The translations under genes were made by a program, and so were the position numbers. A stretch of DNA of 34,219 nucleotides from Deltaproteobacteria bacterium. Its GTDB lineage: Bacteria; Desulfobacterota; Desulfomonilia; Desulfomonilales; Desulfomonilaceae. The notes under the pieces were generated by a model that searched no databases, had not been told where the DNA came from, and worked only from the letters and a program-made list of their open reading frames with translations. Positions 32,105-34,219 of the stretch are shown here, one piece after another; position 1 is the stretch's first letter; every line of letters begins with the position of its first letter. Location of the stretch: NCBI GenBank assembly GCA_026388665.1, contig JAPLJJ010000276.1, positions 1 to 34,219 on the forward strand. Direction: 5' to 3'.

Positions 32105-33268
32105 ATGAATCGCAAAGTTTGGTTAATAATAGGGTTGGCTGTAGTGATCGCGTTTGCCACAACAGTCATTCTGTCGGATCCAGCGCACGCGGGGAAACTT
32201 GAGGAAGCAATAGCAAAGACACCCAAAGGAACTGGAATTGGCATGATTGACCCTGCTGCCTCTCCAGGATTCATGGGGATCCCCGGGGCTCCAAAGTCAT
32301 TCTTGCTGTGGTACATTCTGTGGGGGATCTGGGTCGGCTGGATTTTTTCCTCGGTAGGGGCTTTCGGAGGAATAATGGCCGGTGTCGGGCATATCACCGT
32401 ATTTGGTTTGGCTGACTATGGGAAAACCTTCAAAGATACAAACCCCACGTTAAACAAATTGCTTACAGACTCGATAAGGGTTTGCAATCAGTATTTGGTC
32501 GGTCTTTCAGCTCTCATATCCTCTATCACCTACTGGCGCATGGGCAGGTTGGTCATGCCATTAGCTCTGTGCCTCGCAGGTGGTGGAATCCTAGGCGCAT
32601 ACCTCATTCCGGTCCTCACCGCCGGAAAGATCAACCTTAGCAGTTATATAGGTTACTTTGGTATCGTGGTTTTTGCAGTGGCCGGTGTCCTGTTTTATGA
32701 AACAACTCCCGCTGGACAGGCCAGTCGAAAACGGGCCAAAGCTGCGGCTAAAGCCTTTGAAGACGCTAACATTCACAAAAAGCAAGGTGGTGCGGCTACC
32801 GTCCATGAAGGCGTACAAGTTAAAAGCTGGGGATTGTCCAAAATAGTCTTTGCCTTTTATGGTGTTGAGTTTTCCTTTAATCCTATATGGCCGATTATTG
32901 GCGGTTTTGTCATCTCAGCGATTTCCGCTTTTATCGGAGTAGGTGGCGGTTTTCTCTATGTTCCTTTTTTGACATCCGTAGCAAGGCTCCCGATGTTTAT
33001 TGTCGCGGGCACGTCTGCTCTTGCGGTTCTTGTCAGTATGATAACGTCAATTTTCACATATATGTTTGTAAAAAGCGTCCCTATTGACATGCTACTCATT
33101 GGTTCTGAATTAATTGGGATATTCATCGGGTCGCTACTGGGACCGGCAACTTCCAAGTATATTCCTGAAGTCTGGCTCAAGAGATTGTTCGTGGTCCTGG
33201 CTCTTTATGTTGGAATCGGTTACACGACTAAGGGTTTTCTCGGCTACTCAGTATTCCCAGGCATGTAA
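32105..33268 (+). CDS. TSUP-family (TauE/SafE) sulfite-exporter-like permease
   Basis: A 387-aa inner-membrane permease. The first about 29 residues look like a cleavable signal (ending AHA). After a Gly/Pro-rich periplasmic segment come two TauE/SafE halves: YILWGIWVGWIFSSVGAFGGIMAG... and GGFVISAISAFIGVGGGFLYVPFL, each with the glycine-rich signature helix, joined by a charged cytoplasmic loop (about 205-245). TSUP proteins export sulfite, sulfoacetate or related organosulfur anions. An excellent AGGAGG lies 7 nt before the ATG. It is followed by a small membrane protein and a molybdopterin oxidoreductase, hinting at sulfur-oxyanion metabolism. Confidence 0.88.
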   Translation: MNRKVWLIIGLAVVIAFATTVILSDPAHAGKLEEAIAKTPKGTGIGMIDPAASPGFMGIPGAPKSFLLWYILWGIWVGWIFSSVGAFGGIMAGVGHITVFGLADYGKTFKDTNPTLNKLLTDSIRVCNQYLVGLSALISSITYWRMGRLVMPLALCLAGGGILGAYLIPVLTAGKINLSSYIGYFGIVVFAVAGVLFYETTPAGQASRKRAKAAAKAFEDANIHKKQGGAATVHEGVQVKSWGLSKIVFAFYGVEFSFNPIWPIIGGFVISAISAFIGVGGGFLYVPFLTSVARLPMFIVAGTSALAVLVSMITSIFTYMFVKSVPIDMLLIGSELIGIFIGSLLGPATSKYIPEVWLKRLFVVLALYVGIGYTTKGFLGYSVFPGM

Positions 33269-33295
33269 GGGATTCTGAAGTTTAGTATTTTCTCT

Positions 33296-33332
33296 GTCGT
33301 CGGGAGCCCAGACTTGGACTGGCCCCGATGAC
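33296..33332 (+). terminator. Hairpin between TSUP and the 193-aa membrane protein gene
   Basis: GTCGTCGGG and CCCGATGAC pair over 9 bp (one G-U), with an inner CCAG/CTGG stem around a 7-nt loop. It is followed by AT-rich sequence without a T-run. It probably modulates relative expression of the two genes rather than fully terminating. Confidence 0.4.
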
Positions 33333-33365
33333 ATATTACTAAAACAAAACGGCTCATTCCTAGTT

Positions 33366-33947
33366 ATGAATCAGTTTTTCCTGTCCTTAGATTCTTTTCT
33401 TATCTCATTCTACAGATTAACCGGATATGCGTTAATCGATTTCCTTGCAGGAACCTTCTTGCTAGCTTTTATCTCCGTTGTTATAGGGGAATTCAGCATA
33501 TCTCTGGCCTTCCTTTGGACGCGGCGGCACATTGAACACATACAGAACGAAATGGTGAGATACCAGAATCTGTCCATTGAGGCCCTCGCTTCTGGAGACA
33601 AGGAATCCTATTCAGCAGCCAACAAACTCGCCAATGACGCTTTCGGAAAGACCTTTTTCATGCAGATCGGCCTTTCCTCTGCTCGTGTTTGGCCCGCTTT
33701 TTTCGCTGTTGCATGGATGAATACGAGATTTTTCGAAGTTGATTTTGAAATTCCTTTTACCGACTGGGCAATAGGTTACATACCAATCTTCATAGTGCTC
33801 TACGTGGGCGCTTACTTTGTTTTCAAGCCGATTAGGAATAGAATCCCTTATTTCAAGAAGGTGAACAAAGTTTTGGATTATTACAAAGACAAAACCCGTG
33901 AGATGAAGAGCTTCGCAGATATTGTGAAAGACCGCAAAAAACCGTAG
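33366..33947 (+). CDS. 193-aa membrane protein with three helices and a cytoplasmic hairpin
   Basis: Not assigned to a named family with certainty. Visible: a first transmembrane segment (IDFLAGTFLLAFISVVIGEF, about 24-43); a charged helical stretch RRHIEHIQNEMVRYQNLSIEA...GDKESYSAANKLANDAFGK (about 53-94), probably a cytoplasmic helical hairpin; then two more hydrophobic segments around 97-117 and 131-152, and a basic tail. This layout is like the DUF106/TMCO1/EMC3 group of the Oxa1/YidC superfamily, a resemblance only. It sits between TSUP and a molybdoenzyme gene. No clear Shine-Dalgarno. Confidence 0.6.
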   Translation: MNQFFLSLDSFLISFYRLTGYALIDFLAGTFLLAFISVVIGEFSISLAFLWTRRHIEHIQNEMVRYQNLSIEALASGDKESYSAANKLANDAFGKTFFMQIGLSSARVWPAFFAVAWMNTRFFEVDFEIPFTDWAIGYIPIFIVLYVGAYFVFKPIRNRIPYFKKVNKVLDYYKDKTREMKSFADIVKDRKKP

Positions 33948-34094
33948 ATAATTGTGAATCTATATGTCTCTTGGATAAAATACATGATCTGACTTTAGAA
34001 TTAGCAATAGATGAACTCATAATTTTCTGATTCTGATTTAACATCTGATTGGAAAACAAATAGACGCATACACGTTGTTTCAAGGGGAAAGCAA

Positions 34095-34219
34095 ATGTCT
34101 GAAACGTCAAAGAAAGTTGTTTATAGCGTGTGCAGCATGTGCACAGTCCGCTGCCCCATCGAAGTTGAGGTGGAGAACGGAGCGGTGAAGCACATATGGG
34201 GCAATCCGCATGTGCTTGG
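34095..34219 (+). CDS. Molybdopterin oxidoreductase, N-terminal fragment (cut by window end)
   Basis: Only the first 41 codons are present and the frame runs off the window. The segment VYSVCSMCTVRCPIEVEVENG has the C-x2-C-x3-C start of the [4Fe-4S] domain found in DMSO-reductase-family enzymes (formate dehydrogenases, thiosulfate, tetrathionate, polysulfide or arsenate reductases), followed by KHIWGNP. No twin-arginine signal precedes it. AAGGGGA lies about 7 nt before the ATG. Substrate cannot be told from this fragment. The neighbouring TSUP transporter favours a sulfur compound (inference). Confidence 0.78.
   Translation, partial: MSETSKKVVYSVCSMCTVRCPIEVEVENGAVKHIWGNPHVL

Noticed and set aside
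1-34219. tRNA, rRNA, CRISPR arrays, insertion sequences or prophage genes
   Set aside because: No cloverleaf signatures such as GGTTCGAATCC outside genes, no regularly spaced repeats, and no transposase, integrase or phage proteins were seen by eye.

Overview
The window looks like chromosomal DNA from an anaerobic Desulfobacterota (deltaproteobacterial) bacterium, perhaps a relative of Desulfomonile or Syntrophus. This is inferred from gene content and style: a K+-independent membrane pyrophosphatase, an FmdE-family protein, a Lon-like protease with an AAA_32-type N-terminus, a TSUP sulfite-exporter-like protein beside a molybdopterin oxidoreductase, a stand-alone IMP cyclohydrolase, a perfect sigma-54 promoter and mid-range GC. 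No rRNA, tRNA, CRISPR array, insertion sequence or prophage was recognised.

Layout. 1-2.5 kb: hicBA toxin-antitoxin pair (-), a palindromic interspersed repeat, a tiny lipoprotein, rpoH (-) and a RelE/ParE-type toxin-antitoxin pair (+). 2.6-5.8 kb: Lon-like protease and a GmhA-type sugar isomerase (both -). 5.9-9.8 kb: a tightly packed + strand run of RNase II/R-like exonuclease, CoA-type Nudix hydrolase, FmdE-family protein and metallo-beta-lactamase-fold hydrolase. 9.8-11.8 kb: an intergenic control region with an 18-bp palindrome, a sigma-54 promoter and an intrinsic terminator about 55 nt after the expected start site, then a secreted TolB/CsgG-like plus FG-GAP protein. 11.9-12.4 kb: a second RelE-type pair (-), paralogous to the first. 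12.6-15.7 kb: hppA and an exported SagB-like nitroreductase (both -).

15.8-20.9 kb: a + strand housekeeping run of ndk, rlmN, a kinase/ATPase gene broken by an internal deletion and frameshift, a TPR lipoprotein, IMP cyclohydrolase and purE. 21.1-26.98 kb: mostly - strand: class II aldolase, a pseudopilin and its partner, dapF, thiolase and an orphan receiver-domain protein, with a small + strand membrane protein between dapF and the thiolase. 27.4-34.2 kb: + strand alpha-glucan phosphorylase, a large polytopic membrane protein, TSUP transporter, a 193-aa membrane protein and the first 41 codons of a molybdopterin oxidoreductase cut by the window end.

The genes are mainly core metabolism and stress functions (PPi-driven proton pumping, glycogen breakdown, purine synthesis, thiolysis, RNA turnover, heat-shock sigma factor, proteolysis), with three small toxin-antitoxin modules scattered among them. 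The most unusual element is the sigma-54 promoter/terminator unit at 10.13-10.21 kb. It could make a roughly 55-nt RNA carrying an unpaired anti-Shine-Dalgarno stretch, or act as an attenuator for the secreted protein that follows. The broken kinase gene, a 30-aa reading frame coupled to the pseudopilin and the TSUP/membrane protein/molybdoenzyme cluster at the right edge also deserve attention.
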